From Mytilus edulis (taxonomy: Eukaryota; Mollusca; Bivalvia; Mytilida; Mytilidae), in NCBI RefSeq assembly GCF_963676685.1, contig NC_092356.1, positions 45,161,601 to 45,225,600 of the forward strand: a stretch of DNA of 64,000 nt, in the 5' to 3' direction. Made by a program: the position numbers and the translations under genes. Below are positions 47,057-59,812 of this stretch, piece after piece. Each line of letters begins with the position of its first letter. Position 1 is the stretch's first letter. The notes under the pieces were generated by a model, which saw only the letters and a list, made by a program, of their open reading frames with translations, was not told the origin of the DNA and made no database searches.

Positions 47057-47407
47057 AGAGCCGTGGTGTAGTGGTTAGTGCATCGGACTATAATCACAAA
47101 GGTTCCTGGTTCGATTCCCGTTTGGGATGAAAATTTCAGGGACTGAATTTTCGGCTCTCCCTTGACACAATTTGCGAGTATGGTCTTGAGGAAACGATGA
47201 TAGTCCGTCGGAAGGGGACGATAAATGACTGACCCGTGTGGAGAGAGAGCAATATCTCTTGCACGTTAAAGACACCCTTGTAGATTTTCAAAAAGAGAGC
47301 AGGCTAATGCCGCTACGAGGCAGCACTCGCACCCGCAAAGTGGAAAGGGATTAATATAAGTTGCAAAACTTGTTTCCCAATCCACTATAAATAAACATGT
47401 TTAAACT
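47057..47407 (+). mobile_element. Full-length tRNA-derived SINE with 11-bp target duplication
   Basis: The head is tRNA-like: GAGAGCCGTGGTGTAGTGGT with A box TGGTGTAGTGGTTA (47064-47077) and B box GGTTCGATTCC (47108-47118). The body includes AAACGATGATAGTCCGTCGG, TCTTGCACGTTAAAGACACC and TAATGCCGCTACGAGGCAGC. It ends TTTAAACT without a long poly-A. The perfect direct repeat AAGGATATTAG flanks it (47046-47056; 47408-47418). The corresponding unsplit site in the related copy near 50176 reads AATGATATAAGGGTGATAAC. RNA polymerase III would read the internal promoter; it is not a tRNA gene. Confidence 0.93.
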
Positions 47408-50400
47408 AAGGATATTAGGGTGATAACATTTCATGGTAAAGGAAATATAAAAAAAAAATAGAAGATCTATATTATTGCAAATGAGACCATTCTCAATTAG
47501 AGATCGAGTGAAGTAGAATTAATCATTGTAGGTCACAGTCTTCAATAATGAGCAAAACACATTCCGGGAAGTAAGGTATAGAACTTACCGAAATGCAATG
47601 TGTTTAGTTAGGTAATTAAGGATAAATTCACAGACAGTATAACCCATTTGTTAATTCCATCGCTTTTTGCAATTTCCTATCAGTCAGTTACAATTTTAAT
47701 AAATGGTTCTAGTAAATATATGAAATATATGCATCAGGCGTTATGATTTTTTACAATTCTACATGCATTCAACACGCGTAAATTTTGCATTTATTTTGTT
47801 ATATTCAGATTCCAAATCGAAGAAAACATAGTAATCTATCGCATCTTTGGGCACTAATTTTCACATACTTATGTACAATTTAGAAATATTTATTCAATTC
47901 GTCTTCTTCTACAAAGGTTTACGTAAAACAGTAATTTGAATTATAAGTACAACTATTGAAAGAATTTTCAATAGTGAAATTTTAAAAGGGTTAGATTCAC
48001 CACTGTCGTAGAAACAAATACAAGACACTCAAGTGAACCACTCGTAATTTCAGATAATACCTATTTCATGACAAATGCACATGTTTAGTTAAATGATTAT
48101 GTATAAAATCACGTGCGTTTTAGTCTACTTCTTTTTTTATCTTAAATAGTGTCATATGAAGCAGATGATATTTTTTTTTAATTAAAGTCTTTTTTAGACA
48201 AAATATGCGTTTGGCAAGACAGGTATATCCGATGAGTTTCTTGCCCTTTTCAATAATTACACTTTTATTGTAAAAGGTATTCGTAAATTTATTAAAACAA
48301 ATGCCTGTAACATGCGTATTATGTTATCAATTGGTACAAATTGATTGTAAATTGATGTATAATTAATTTTGTTTAACACTTAGCTGAAGATGAAATATAA
48401 TACATGTTTAAGTACATTGAAGGTAACAATCATGTAACTTAACGAAGTATCGTTTTCAAAGAAGAAAAAAGGACAGTAAATAATATAGCTATTGCCATAA
48501 AAACAAATTGCTGTTTTACACAACTATGAACAGAATAAGGTGGTTCAGATTTGAAAATAATTAATCCCAGTTTGATATTTCAAAAATCAACAGGAAGATA
48601 TGAATTCGACCTATCGTACTTTTAATAAATAAAGATGATAAATGCACATTCACATCAACTCAATATACGTAGCGGATTTATGTTTTATCGGCAAAAAACA
48701 AAGGGTTTTTGCTTGAATTCCTCCAACGAATATCCGACCCTTGCGATAGGTAGCATTTTAGTATGATTTACAATCGCATTCCCATCTTTTCTGACTCTTG
48801 ATACGCCCCTTATAACTTTCTTACAGATATTTTTGTAAACGTTACAGGTTGCACTTTGTAAATACAGCTGTTTTAGAAATCACGCCTCTTTTAAGGAGAT
48901 ATATGATATGCATAGATATTCTATTGTGTTTGTGTACGGGTTCCAAGATATGATCTCAATGTTTCCTCTCATAATATGTGATTTTTTACGAAACTTCAAA
49001 GTAAAGCTTGCAAAGCTCTAGCCACGGCAAAGGGAGTTGCATTGTCTATATTTACATGAGTGCAGGGTATTCTTGAGTATATCAAACAAACGCATATCGC
49101 GTAACAGATTCGTCAATGTTAAATGAGGTACACTTTTAACTGTTTCGTCTATCACAAAAATATTCTGGTTCCAAATGAAAGTAAACAAAAAATCGGTCAC
49201 AGCGTTGGCAAGTAATATTCACCTAGTCGTATACATGTCAAATTTAGAACTGTATCTCAAAGAAGATCTCCTCTCACACATTTGTTTTAGAAAACTTTTG
49301 AATTATAACTTCTATAACTTTTATTGATAAACTTTTCAAAGGTGAAGTTCCAAAAGATTACCACCACCTCTGTCATTGAAACAAATATAAAGTCCAAAAT
49401 TTCATCCTTTCGCAAACCGACAAAAATGTTATTTATATATAAATATATATAATAATAAACACATACACCTTATTAGAATCCAAGGTGATACCAATTCGTT
49501 AAAAAAAATGCAGACGTTTGATTTATTAATTTCGGATCCATTAAAATTGCGTTTAGTCGACTTCTTGTGAGTTTATTTTTGAATTTGCATCAAACAGTTT
49601 GATAATTCCATAGGTTCATGTTGCTCTTTCCAATCCATTATATTTTTTTTATAAAGGGTATTCATAAATATATTATAACACATGCCAATAACGTGCACAG
49701 TAACTAAAGAATGTGTACAAATTGATGTTTAAATGACTTTTAAATGTTTCATTTGACAATAATTGCAAAATAAAATAGAATATTCAAATAGGGGAACAGC
49801 CATTTGTTTAAAAGGGGTATAAATATTTAACGAAAAAAGTGAACAGGAATGAATTTAGGAGGAACCGTTTTTCAATTTCTTTTTCAATCAAATCAAATTA
49901 TTGTATATTGGTTTAAATTGACCTTTGATACTCATATACTCCAGTATTAACTAGAATATATATATAGTTAATCTCAATTTTCTTTTCAAACAAATGTGTA
50001 TGTAAAATTTTCCGCTTAAATTAAAACTGCTATTACTTATGGTCTTTCGAAAAGTAAAATTGTAAAGTGTTACCTCCATCTCTGTTTATGAAACGATATA
50101 GATAAAAGTCGTATATTTACACATCGTGAGAACTGAAAACGTTTCATCTATACTATATATACAACGTGACTTTAAATGATATAAGGGTGATAACAATTTA
50201 ATGATAAAGAGAATATAAAACTAGAGGCTCTTAAAAGTCTGTGTCGCTCACCTTGGTCTCTGTATACATTAAACAAAGGGCACAGAAGGATTCATAACAA
50301 AATTGTGTTTTTGTGATGGTGATGTTTTTGTAGATCTTACTTTACTGAACATTCTTGCTACTTTCAATTTGCTCTATATATAATAAACTTGGTCGTTTGG

Positions 50401-52900
50401 TTTCAGAGGAAAAAAAATGTTTACCATAATTTACCAAATTAACGAAAATTGTTAAAAATTTACTATAAAGGGCAATAACTCCTTAAGGGGTCAACTGACA
50501 AATTTTGGTAATGTTTGACTTATTTGTAGATCTTACTTTGCTGAAAAATATTGCTGTTTCAGTTTATCTCTATCTATAATTGTATTCAAGATAATAACCA
50601 AAAACGGCAAAATGTCTTTAAAAATTACCAATTGGGGGCTGACACCTAACAACCAGTTGTCCAATTCATCTGAAAATTTCACAGTAGATATATATTGACT
50701 TGATAAACAACTTAGCCCCTAGACAGATTTGGTCTAAATGCTTCGGTTTCAAAGTTTTAAGCCAAAATATACATTTGACCCTTATGTTCTATTTTTAGCC
50801 ATGGTGGCCATCTTGGTTGGTTGGCTTGGGTCACTGCACACATTTTGTTAAACTAAATACCCTTATAATGATTGTGGTTAAGTTTGATTAAATTTGGCCT
50901 AGTAGTTTCAGAGAAGAAGATTTTTGTAAAAGATTACAAAAATTTAAGAAAAAATGTTAAGAATGACTATAAAGGGCAATAACTCCTTAAAGGGTAAGTT
51001 GACCATTTTGGTCATGTTAACATATTTGTAGATCTAAATTTGCTGAACATTAAGTTGTTTAAAGTTTACCTCTATCTATAATAATATTCAAGATAATAAC
51101 CAAAAACGGCAAATTATCTTAAAATTACCAATTTAGGGGCAGCAACCAAACAACGGGTTCTCCGATTCATCTGAAAATTTCAGAGCAGGTAGATCCTGAC
51201 CTAATAAACAATTGTAACCATGTCAGATTCGCTCTATATGCTTTGCTTACAGAGATATAAGCAAAAATCTACATTTTACCCCTATGTTCTATTTTTAGCC
51301 ATGGCGGCCATCTTGGTTGGTTGGCAAGGTCACTGGCCACACTTTTTAAACAAGATACCCCAATGATAATTGTGGACAAGTTTGGTTAAATTTGACTTAG
51401 TAGTCTCAAAGGAGAAGTTTGTAGAAGTAAACGACGACGGACGACGGACGGACGATGGACGGACGACGGTCGACGGACACAAAGTGATGATAAAAGCTCA
51501 CTTGGTCCTGTGGGCCAGGTGAGCTAAAAGACGATCTGTTTATTTGACAGGGAGACCACTCTCACATAGAGACCGGTTGAATTATTAGCTAGCAACTATA
51601 TGTTACCATACCACAAATCAATCTTTAAAATACCCCCAAATGCAATATGCTTACTTTATAAATTAAGGATAAAATCACATGCATTTTAGACGACCTCGTT
51701 TTCAAAAATTTGATATATGCACCAATAGTTTGTTAATGTCATTGCTTTTATTTCGTTGAAATATCAAACAAACGCAATAGGTGTTTTGAAGAACATGAAA
51801 ATTGTTTTTTTTTTGTGATAATCAGAATTAAAAGGTAAGAAAACAAAAATTTTCGCAGCGTTGATCATTAATATTCACATACCCATGTGCCATTCAAATT
51901 GGCTGTATAGTTTATCAAATCTATCTTTTCCCACAAATGGGTTCTTAAAAAATTAGAATTCGAATTATTAATACAACTTTTTTAAAGATTTTCAATACCC
52001 AAATTCTAAAAGGTTACCAAAACCTTGGAAATTGAAACAAATACATGACACAAATACAGTAAAAAGTCCTAAATTGTAAACCAAAAAATAGGCAAAACGT
52101 GTAATTTAAACCATGTATTTGCTTACACTCTGAAAGATGTAGGGTAATACCTTAACTAATCAAATATAAACTCACGTGCTTTGTTGCCTCCTTTTTTTAT
52201 TCTTAAATATTTATGTCATATGTAGCAGATGTTTTGAATCATTGTCTTATCTGGCATACAAAAATAATGAGACGGGTATATTTGATAAGATTTTATTCGT
52301 ATCTTTCTTTTACCCTTTTCAATTACAAATTTATTGTAAAGGGTATTCATAAATATATTAAAAGAAATGTATATAACATGCGTATTAAGTTATCAGTTTG
52401 TACAAATTGAATGCTAAATTACGTATAATAAGTTTTATTAAAGACTGAAAATGTTTAAGTACATTGAAAAAAAAACCAATTATTTAACTTGAAGAGGTGT
52501 CGGGTTCTTTTTAATGAAAAAATTGAACGCTAAATAATATAGATATGGCAATCACAACAAATTGCTGTTTTACAAAACTATGTCCAAACAGTGAGGTTCA
52601 GCTGAGAAAAAAAAATCCAATTGTAATATATCAAAAATCAATAAGGAGAACAGAATTCAAACTATTGTACTTTTAATAAATAAAGATAATGCACGCACAT
52701 TTACAGCAACCAAATATCCAGTAGCGGAATTTCGATTTATCGGAAAACCGTATCGGATTTTTGCTTGTAATATCACCAAATCATAATACGTCACATCCAG
52801 TTACATACGAAAAAGGTCGAAAAAGATATTCCCTGGAATATTATTGTTGCAGGTAATCAATCCTATATTTCATTGTAGTAAAACATTTCTGGGTTATAAA
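47408..52900. repeat. Three diverged ~1.38-kb tandem copies
   Basis: Copy A 47408-~48790, copy C ~48790-50175, copy B 50176-~52900 (1.3 kb longer through an insertion). Aligned markers: AGGGTGATAACATTTCATGG (47415) with AGGGTGATAACAATTTAATG (50186); TTTATTGTAAAAGGTATTCG (48267), TTTATAAAGGGTATTCATAA (49650) and TTTATTGTAAAGGGTATTCA (52330); GCGGATTTATGTTTTATCGG (48671) with GCGGAATTTCGATTTATCGG (52733). They are strongly diverged and non-coding. Confidence 0.7.
50224..51524 (+). mobile_element. 1.3-kb dispersed element (GAGGCTC ... GGTGAGC), TA-flanked
   Basis: Begins GAGGCTCTTAAAAGTCTGTG and ends AAAGCTCACTTGGTCCTGTG then GGCCAGGTGAGC, with TA on each side (50222-50223; 51525-51526). The interior is two ~490-bp related units: AAGGGCAATAACTCCTTAA at 50470 and 50962; TATGTTCTATTTTTAGCCAT at ~50785 and ~51280. 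GGACGGACGATGG-type short repeats sit near the end. It interrupts tandem copy B. A truncated opposite-strand relative is at 18565-18820. No ORF. Confidence 0.8.
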
Positions 52901-52905
52901 CATAT
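52785..52905 (+). repeat. Dispersed repeat matching 1745-1890
   Basis: CACCAAATCATAATACGTCA, ACATCCAGTTACATACGAAA and CATTTCTGGGTTATAAACAT follow the same order as at 1750-1885. Non-coding. Confidence 0.6.
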
Positions 52906-52906
52906 A

Positions 52907-53695
52907 CAGTCGAACCTCGTTGTGTCGAAGTCAAAGGGACCAGACGAAAGTATTCGACTCATCCGAGGTTCGACTCATACCAAATATCAATATGTGATTT
53001 CTGTAAACTAGATGCATGTTTATTGATCATTGTGTGCTTTTTTTGATATGATAATATATGATTGTGTATTTATGTACCGTATTTTTAAGATTCAACACAC
53101 AACATTCACAAATAAAATCAATACACAATTATTTACAAAGGTCAGTCACTATAAATTATGGAATCACTCGCGAAAATATTTTCATAACTAATCTTTAAAG
53201 AACGTGAACAGTGTTCATAGATTAAAAAGACCGACTCATAATAATTAATAAAATATTTGAATCCTTTAAATTATTGTTCTTATTCTAATGGTTAATTTAA
53301 TCTCCGCTTGGGTCATTAAAATTCGTCTCGTTTTCAAGTGAAATAGGTTCAGCACATTCAAGTTCCGCTTGGACTATCAATAAAGGTGTTGATAAGCGGT
53401 CATCATAAACATGTCATTTTAACTGTTTTACAAACATTTATGTTTATACAGCTTTAATCACTTATGGAATTTACACAGCTTTAATCACTTATGGAAATGA
53501 AAAGGTTAAACAAGAAAAACATCCGTTATGAATTTTATTTTTTTAAGTTTTTATTTCTTTCGATGTTTTTTTATGTTTGAACTTCGAGACATCGGGGTCA
53601 ATTTACATCAATTTTACATCAACGGGACTTAAGAACTACCTCGATTTAACCGAGAATTCGAATCATCGGAGTTCGACTCATCAGAGGTTAAAATG
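52907..53695. mobile_element. Non-autonomous element with CAGTCGAACCTCGTT end (Tc1/pogo-like)
   Basis: After a TA, the left end reads CAGTCGAACCTCGTTGTGTC, then GACTCATCCGAGGTTCGACT. The right end (TCGGAGTTCGACTCATCAGA then GGTTA) is its diverged complement. CAGTCGAACCTCG termini are known from pogo/Tc1-type elements as I recall. The right terminus is worn, so its last bases are uncertain. No transposase; a tandem 27-bp repeat (TTTACACAGCTTTAATCACTTA) lies at ~53440-53495. Confidence 0.6.
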
Positions 53696-53699
53696 CATT

Positions 53700-55479
53700 G
53701 ATCAAACGAGAACTATGCAGATGTATAATCAACAGGCATCAAAGGTTATCTTACCACTGGACGTAAGGGACATTTATATGATTTTGTACATGTAAAGATA
53801 CACTTAAGGTATATAGGGTGTCTGAATTAAAATCAATAGTAAATTTTTTTTTATGATTTGTCAAAATGTAGTTTATATCAGGCTTTTTTCAAAAACATAA
53901 TAAAAAATTGGTCTGACACGGGGTTTGTTTTTATACTACAGATTGTGCAAAATTGACAGATTTTATATAGATTATACATAGGAAACCAAATTTTCTACCA
54001 TAAAACAAAAACTACACCTTAGAATTTTAAGATAACATATATATGAGAAGATAGCTCTTATAATAAGCTTTCAGACACGAAAAAGAAAAAAAAATGGGGT
54101 CAAGGGACTTGTTTTCTTGCTACATAATAAAATACAGGTACATTTTGTAAAAGTAACTCTTTCTGAATTAACTGCACTTACATTGAGTTGTCTCCCCTTA
54201 TGTGGCAAAGTTGAATAAAATTAAATCAAACAGAAGTATTTTATTTTTTGTAAAATACAGCCATGAATATGACAAAACATGTAATTTTCTATATTGAGAT
54301 GAAAATTCTTACACTTGAATTACCTACTACTCTCGATATTTGCACATATTATTAAAGATCTAGACCGATTGTTTACTGGTATTTCAAAATTCAAGATTGA
54401 GAAAGACACCCGAGCTACCTTAATGAACAATTTAATTGTTGCTTTCCATTTTAAAGGTTAATGACTGAACTAAAAACAAAGGCAGTCTTATTGTTAAAAA
54501 CTAAATTAGATATACAAATATGGTATATTTAATGATTTTCTTGTCGGGTCTGGAAATGTGGGATATTGCAAGCAACTGTTTGATTCATTTCAAAATACCC
54601 ATTAAACAGGGTACTTATATTCAAAGATTTGTAAACAGAATATTTCTTTGGTCAATGCTTCTACAGCTTATCAATTTTCCTCAATTTTTTCTTCACAGAA
54701 AACCTCGGATTGTTTCCTTAAACTGAATCATATTTCATCTTCTTATGAATATCACTTAAAACTTGTTATCCGTCATTTATTGTTCAATTTGTACAAAATG
54801 TAAAGCCTAATATGAATGTGATTGAAATATCTAATTGGTTGTATATTGGAAAAAGAAGATGTGGCATACAGCATATACTTCAAAATATACACAAAACAGA
54901 AAGAACAGCACGCGATTTCAAATTAAGTTAATGTCCTGTTATATACAAACATTTGGTATTAAAATACCATTGAATGAAGATACAAGACATGCAGTTTCTG
55001 ATGACGTATGAGCAATGTCTCACACCAAACAAAATAATGGTAATTGAACTTTCAGTCATGCAGGTAGACATAAATATGAGTCAGCTAACGAATCGAACAA
55101 CAACAAAATTACCATAGTCTTCTAATAACTTAAATGCAACTATGAAATGAACAAGAACGTTGTTACAAAAATTAGGGTTAAAAACCTTTATTTTGAAGAA
55201 AATGGACGAAAATGGAAACTTATCATGGTGTAGAGGAGAGAGCACGAACATGCGAAAACACAACGTTACTTTATTTTTCAAATTATTTCAGAAACTACAT
55301 GACAAATATATATTTCTATCTTTCTGACTCAAGATATATCTTTTATGTCGATAAAATAAAACACAATAAGTTAGATAATACCAATTTTTTTTAGACAGTA
55401 AACACTGCCAACAAACTTCTCTGAAAATTTACAAACAACAAGGGACAACACACAATGTCACATGTGAACCTTGACCAGC
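53700..55479. other. Non-coding, AT-rich
   Basis: No exon supported. A shard of a dispersed repeat (AAAAGAAGATGTGGCATACA) is at ~54850. On the minus strand, AATAAA lies near 55190, about 290 bp downstream of the exon candidate at 55480-55558. Confidence 0.4.
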
Positions 55480-55558
55480 TTATCTATCCTTTCTGAAGCG
55501 CCTGCGATCACCCATGTTTTGTACCGCCTCTGCATATTGTTTTTCCATGTTCGTCTGA
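55480..55558 (-). CDS. Candidate C-terminal exon of unknown protein
   Basis: On the minus strand, acceptor-like TTGAGACAG|TCAGAC is followed by an open frame reading QTNMEKQYAEAVQNMGDRRR then FRKDR and a TAA (55482-55480). Composition is protein-like (Glu, Gln, Arg, Lys) in AT-rich surroundings, and an AATAAA occurs downstream on that strand. No partner exon on this strand is recognised. If real, it is the last exon of a gene converging on the EF-hand gene. Confidence 0.25.
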
Positions 55559-55772
55559 CTGTCTCAATTTTATAAGAGTACTATGTTTTTTGTACTGGTT
55601 TGGTCACTAGAAATATAGTATAGTTGTTCGATATCTAAGTCTTTTGCGAGATATTAATATGAATTGATAAGCAATGACTGACTCCTAGCAATGGATAAGT
55701 TAAATGCCGTGTGTGCTTTAATACTGAGATTTACAAAAAAAGATTAACATGTTTTATTTAATTTTATTACAG

Positions 55773-58700
55773 CTACAATCAAGATTGTTTTCGATAAACT
55801 GGATGCTAACCACGATGGTCACATAACACCGGAAGAACTTATGAATGCTGGGAAAGAAGTTGGTATCAAGATAAACTTAACGAGGGCAACAAAACTCATT
55901 GACGAAATAGACAAAGAAGGTATGATCACATGTTAGTACCGATCAGCATACTGGCATGAAGAGTCTTCATTCTAAATCCTTTTAGTTATAACATTTCTTT
56001 ATATCTTTCCATCCAAACACAATAACATTTCAGTGTTTTCTTTTGATATACTTTAACATTAAAGTAAATATGAAAGCCATTAATTCTTACATAAAATCGA
56101 CATAAGTTTTTATATAAATTTAAATTAGGAATAACTTTGACCAACCCTAGTTTTAAGCTTATATATTAATTTTATATTCTATATTACATTTACACTTTTC
56201 AGTTTATGTAATATCTTCCTAAATACCAAACAACACAAAACAAGACTAGATCGATGTTTTGACAGTATCTAATAACATCTAGACGACTTCTTGCCTTTAA
56301 GCAGTCATGAATTTTCTAAACAAGCTGTTATAATCACTTACACCTCAGTTCTATTGTTATACTCCATAGTTTCTATTTTTGAAACACGTGTAAATTGAAT
56401 AGATCCATTGTTATGAATAACCATGGATTTTGACCACAGGCTGTGACAAGCGGGGTTTCTGGAAACCCCTGCTTCTACTTCCCACAAACAAAGTCCATTG
56501 TTATCCGAAACAGTTTATATTCTTTAAATAGCATGAACATAAGAAATTACTAACAGTGTTCACTACAAATTGTTTCAAGAAATTAAATTTTTTTTTTTTT
56601 GAAAATTCCAATAGCGAAACTAAAATTAAGCATCTATTTTGAATACAAATCCTTTAATTACTCTTTTGCTAAAAGTAACATTTTTTATTCCAGTCATATG
56701 TTTCTATTTAAAAAAGGGGGGGGATTCTAACTCTCGGACCCCCTTGTTATCCAGCGGCCGATTCGGGGTAGAGGTTCCGCGGGTTGGACCCGATTTGAAA
56801 GATCAATGTATTTTTTCTATAAAACCGTAAGATAAAAAATATAGTTAGGATTACCTTTATTAAACTGATACAGGTAAGTACTTTTGGTTATATTATTGCC
56901 TTAATCTTAAGTCTCTTCTACCATATCCAACGCTTGTCAAAAATGTCTCACACCCGTCCATATTAACAACTGCAACTGCAAGGAGCATGAAGTATTTTTT
57001 GTTTGTAATATGAATACACAATATGGTCAACCTTGACCTGCTGATCCATATTAACCCAATGATTCAATTGGAATATGCAAAACAACCTTGACATTGGTAA
57101 AATATAATCACTTGTCAAAGTTTGAACGAAGATAACCAAAAGAGGTTACTAGTGGGGTTTCATGCAATAAAAAAATATCTTATAAATCATGGTTTGATAT
57201 TGTCAATAAAATATATGCTTTCGGTGTGTTATTTTATTTAATAATCAAAGTTAACAGCTGCAGTATAGTGTTTAGAATGGGGTGTAAGTTAGTTGTACAC
57301 CTCGGGATACGGCGTGTCTGGATAAGAAAGTTTAATAAAGGTAATCCTAAATTCAGACACACCTTTCCCTCGGTGAATAACTATTACTGAAATCTTTTCA
57401 CCTAAACTTATTAAACGTTGATGGTGAAGTAGGTTCTCAAAATGTTCATCGGAATGATGGGCAAAGAAATGTGGCAGTTGGGAAATTCTTTCTATTCGTA
57501 GTGGTGACGATCCGTTTGTCAAATCTCACAGTGTAAATGTTTCAGTTGATTTAATAATGGCGTATTTGCAGTGTCAGTCTCATATTTATAACGCTTTTTA
57601 TGCCCCACCTACGATAGTAGAGGGGCATTATGTTTTCTGGTCTGTGCGTCCGTTCGTCCGTCTGTCCGTCCGTCCGTTCGTTCGTTCCTCCGTCTGTCCC
57701 GCTTCAGGTTAAAGTTTTTGGTGAAGGTAGTTTTTGATGAAGTTGAAGTCCAATCAACTTGAAACTTAGTATACATGTTCCCTTTGATAAGATCATTCTA
57801 ATTTTAATGCCAAATTAGATAATTTATTCCAATTTCACGGTCCACTAAACATGGAAAATGATAGTGCGAGTGGGGCATCCGTGTACTGTGGACACATTGT
57901 TGTTTAAAAAAAAAACTTAAGACTTATGGGCTTAACTCATTGTTGAAGGCCGTATTGTGACCTAGAACTGAAAAATGCTGTATCTTTTGGTAAATTTTAA
58001 CAACAGAAATATAAATATAACAGATTTGCCAAAGCCTCAACTATTATTTAAGTATTTGGAGATATATTATGTATGAAGGAACTTACCTACAGTGATTGAA
58101 TGAAAAGTTTTAATTAACATTCTGGATTTTATAAAACATTGTTGATAGACGTTAATATTTTCTTACAGAATTATTTGTAAATGTTACATTTAAATGAATG
58201 ACTACTATGCTGTTTTTTATCATTGCGTCTTGTATTTTGGGTGAAATAACAATTCGTTTATTCAAAATTGCCTGCAAGACTTTTTTTTGCTTTCTTGCTT
58301 TGTATTGATTCAAAATTAAAGCTATATATAATTGATTTTGAAAATTCTTTCTTTAAGTATATGTTACCTTGATTTTATATAAACAAATATAGTACTTTTG
58401 AGCTTGTTTACCGAAGCCGAAACATTTCCAGATCATGTAATATTGTTTACAATTTGCAGTTAATAATTAAATAAAAGAAAGTCAGAGGTGAAAGTATATT
58501 ACACATAACTAGCTACAACTTTGTGTCAAATTTTCATAAAATTTAAGGGACATGGACTGAAGCTGTATGTTTCCCATATAAGTGGGCCATAGAACTACCG
58601 GGCGTCCATTCACCATTCTGGTTGTCTGTTCGGTCGGATAACGGTCTTACAAACACATTTCATAACCGATTTTTACCAAAAAAAACCTCTATCATAGGTC

Positions 58701-59812
58701 TATATCAGCAATACCTTGGGCTTATTCAAAATTCAATGTTGATCACATAAAAAACAGAAATGAACGTTAAATATCAATGATATAGACAAGCGTTCTCATG
58801 TGTACAATTCCTGCCAGATTAAAATAAAAAATGAAAGATGTTTGTAAAAGTAATAAAGAACAAACACATTAAGGTCACTTTTTCTATTGTCCTCGAAAGA
58901 TGAAATATGTGCAACACTGAGGGACATTGTTCTGTTAATTTGATTAAGGGATCATATCTGAAGAAATTCAAGTCAATTGATCGAGCTATGAGTTCTTACT
59001 TTATAGAATGTAAGTTTGATTTGACTGTGACATCATGAGAGTGGTATTGATATCATGATCAAAATGGTTCAATCCTCTTTTAACAGGTTTATTTCATAAT
59101 TGTCACGAATCAGAGTTTATGTAATAGTTTCGAAAATACCAAAAAACAAGACTTGATCTATATTTTGACAATATCTGCTTATGTATAGATGACAAATTGT
59201 CCTTGAACGATATTTTTTTCTTAAAATGCCAATAGAATATATAAACTTCATTTCACTCAAACATATCTCAAATAATCAAACCTTGATAATGACATTTGTC
59301 CTCGATAATTTAAATGATTGATATGTTACTGAAGAGTAACACAATTTTTAACAATTTGGTTACATTCCTTTCCTTAGCGGTGATGGTCCTTTGACTATTT
59401 CAAACGATGCACAGTGTTCAGTTGGTTCGATATATATATATACGCGTTTGCAGTGTCATTTTCAGATTCATTAATCATGAATTTACAATTTAAAATGCTG
59501 TAACAGAATGGATAAAGATACATATTCAATCATACAACTGATATACTAGTACTTAATTTGTAGGACATGGTTTTGTGAACTTTACTGAATTCCGAAAATG
59601 CATGCAACAGGTATTAGCGAAAATTCATAGAGACAATGAAATATATAAGAGATCATTTAAAAAGTTTGACGCAGATGGAAATGGTTTCATTGATAAAGAT
59701 GAGCTCCGACAGGTGTTATGTGCCGGTGGTGGACGGAAGATGTCCGAAGATGAAGCTGAGGAAATGTTTAATGAGGCAGATATAGATCAGGATGGTCAAC
59801 TTACATTCGATG
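55773..59812 (+). CDS. EF-hand calcium-binding protein (calmodulin-like), partial: two internal exons
   Basis: Exon 55773-55919 (acceptor ATTACAG, donor GAAG|GTATGA) reads TIKIVFDKLDANHDGHITPE... and holds a canonical EF loop DANHDGHITPEE plus the start of a second. Exon 59564-59812 (acceptor TTTGTAG, donor CGATG|GTAATG) completes loop 2 (DKEGHGFVNFTE, with His at position 5, so perhaps weak). It then carries loop 3 (DADGNGFIDKDE, canonical) and loop 4 (DIDQDGQLTFD + next exon). Phases agree (both junctions phase 1). Loop 4 breaks exactly at its twelfth residue, whose codon starts with G, so a spliced GAA or GAG would give the expected Glu; read-through would give Gly and stop at 59830. The first exon with the start codon and the last exon are not found. 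The intron is 3.6 kb. The four-hand layout matches calmodulin/troponin-C-like sensors; the exact orthologue is unknown. Confidence 0.88.
57598..57905 (+). repeat. Dispersed bivalve repeat in the EF-hand intron
   Basis: ATGCCCCACCTACGATAGTA then GAGGGGCATTATGTTTTCTG, followed by CGTCCGTTCGTCCGTCTGTC-type short repeats and GTCCAATCAACTTGAAACTT, ending GAGTGGGGCATCCGTGTACT. I recognise this as very common in bivalve DNA from memory. Intronic. Confidence 0.75.
57906..59563. other. Remainder of EF-hand intron
   Basis: AT-rich. GGCTTAACTCATTGTTGAAG then GCCGTATTGTGACCTAGAAC at ~57930-57970 is a fragment of the GGCCGTACGGT repeat family. No additional EF-hand exon is seen. Confidence 0.45.

Noticed and set aside
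47057..47130. Functional tRNA gene
   Set aside because: A and B boxes are present but the sequence continues as a 351-bp element with target duplications; acceptor-stem pairing is not convincing. It is a SINE head.
55682..55720. First exon of the EF-hand gene at ATGGATAAGTTAAATGCC
   Set aside because: Its phase (0) does not match the phase-1 acceptor at 55773, and the intron would be only about 60-70 bp with no good donor.
56700..56790. tRNA or SINE at the GC-rich block GGACCCCCTTGTTATCCAGC
   Set aside because: No A or B box and no cloverleaf; only a local rise in GC within the EF-hand intron.
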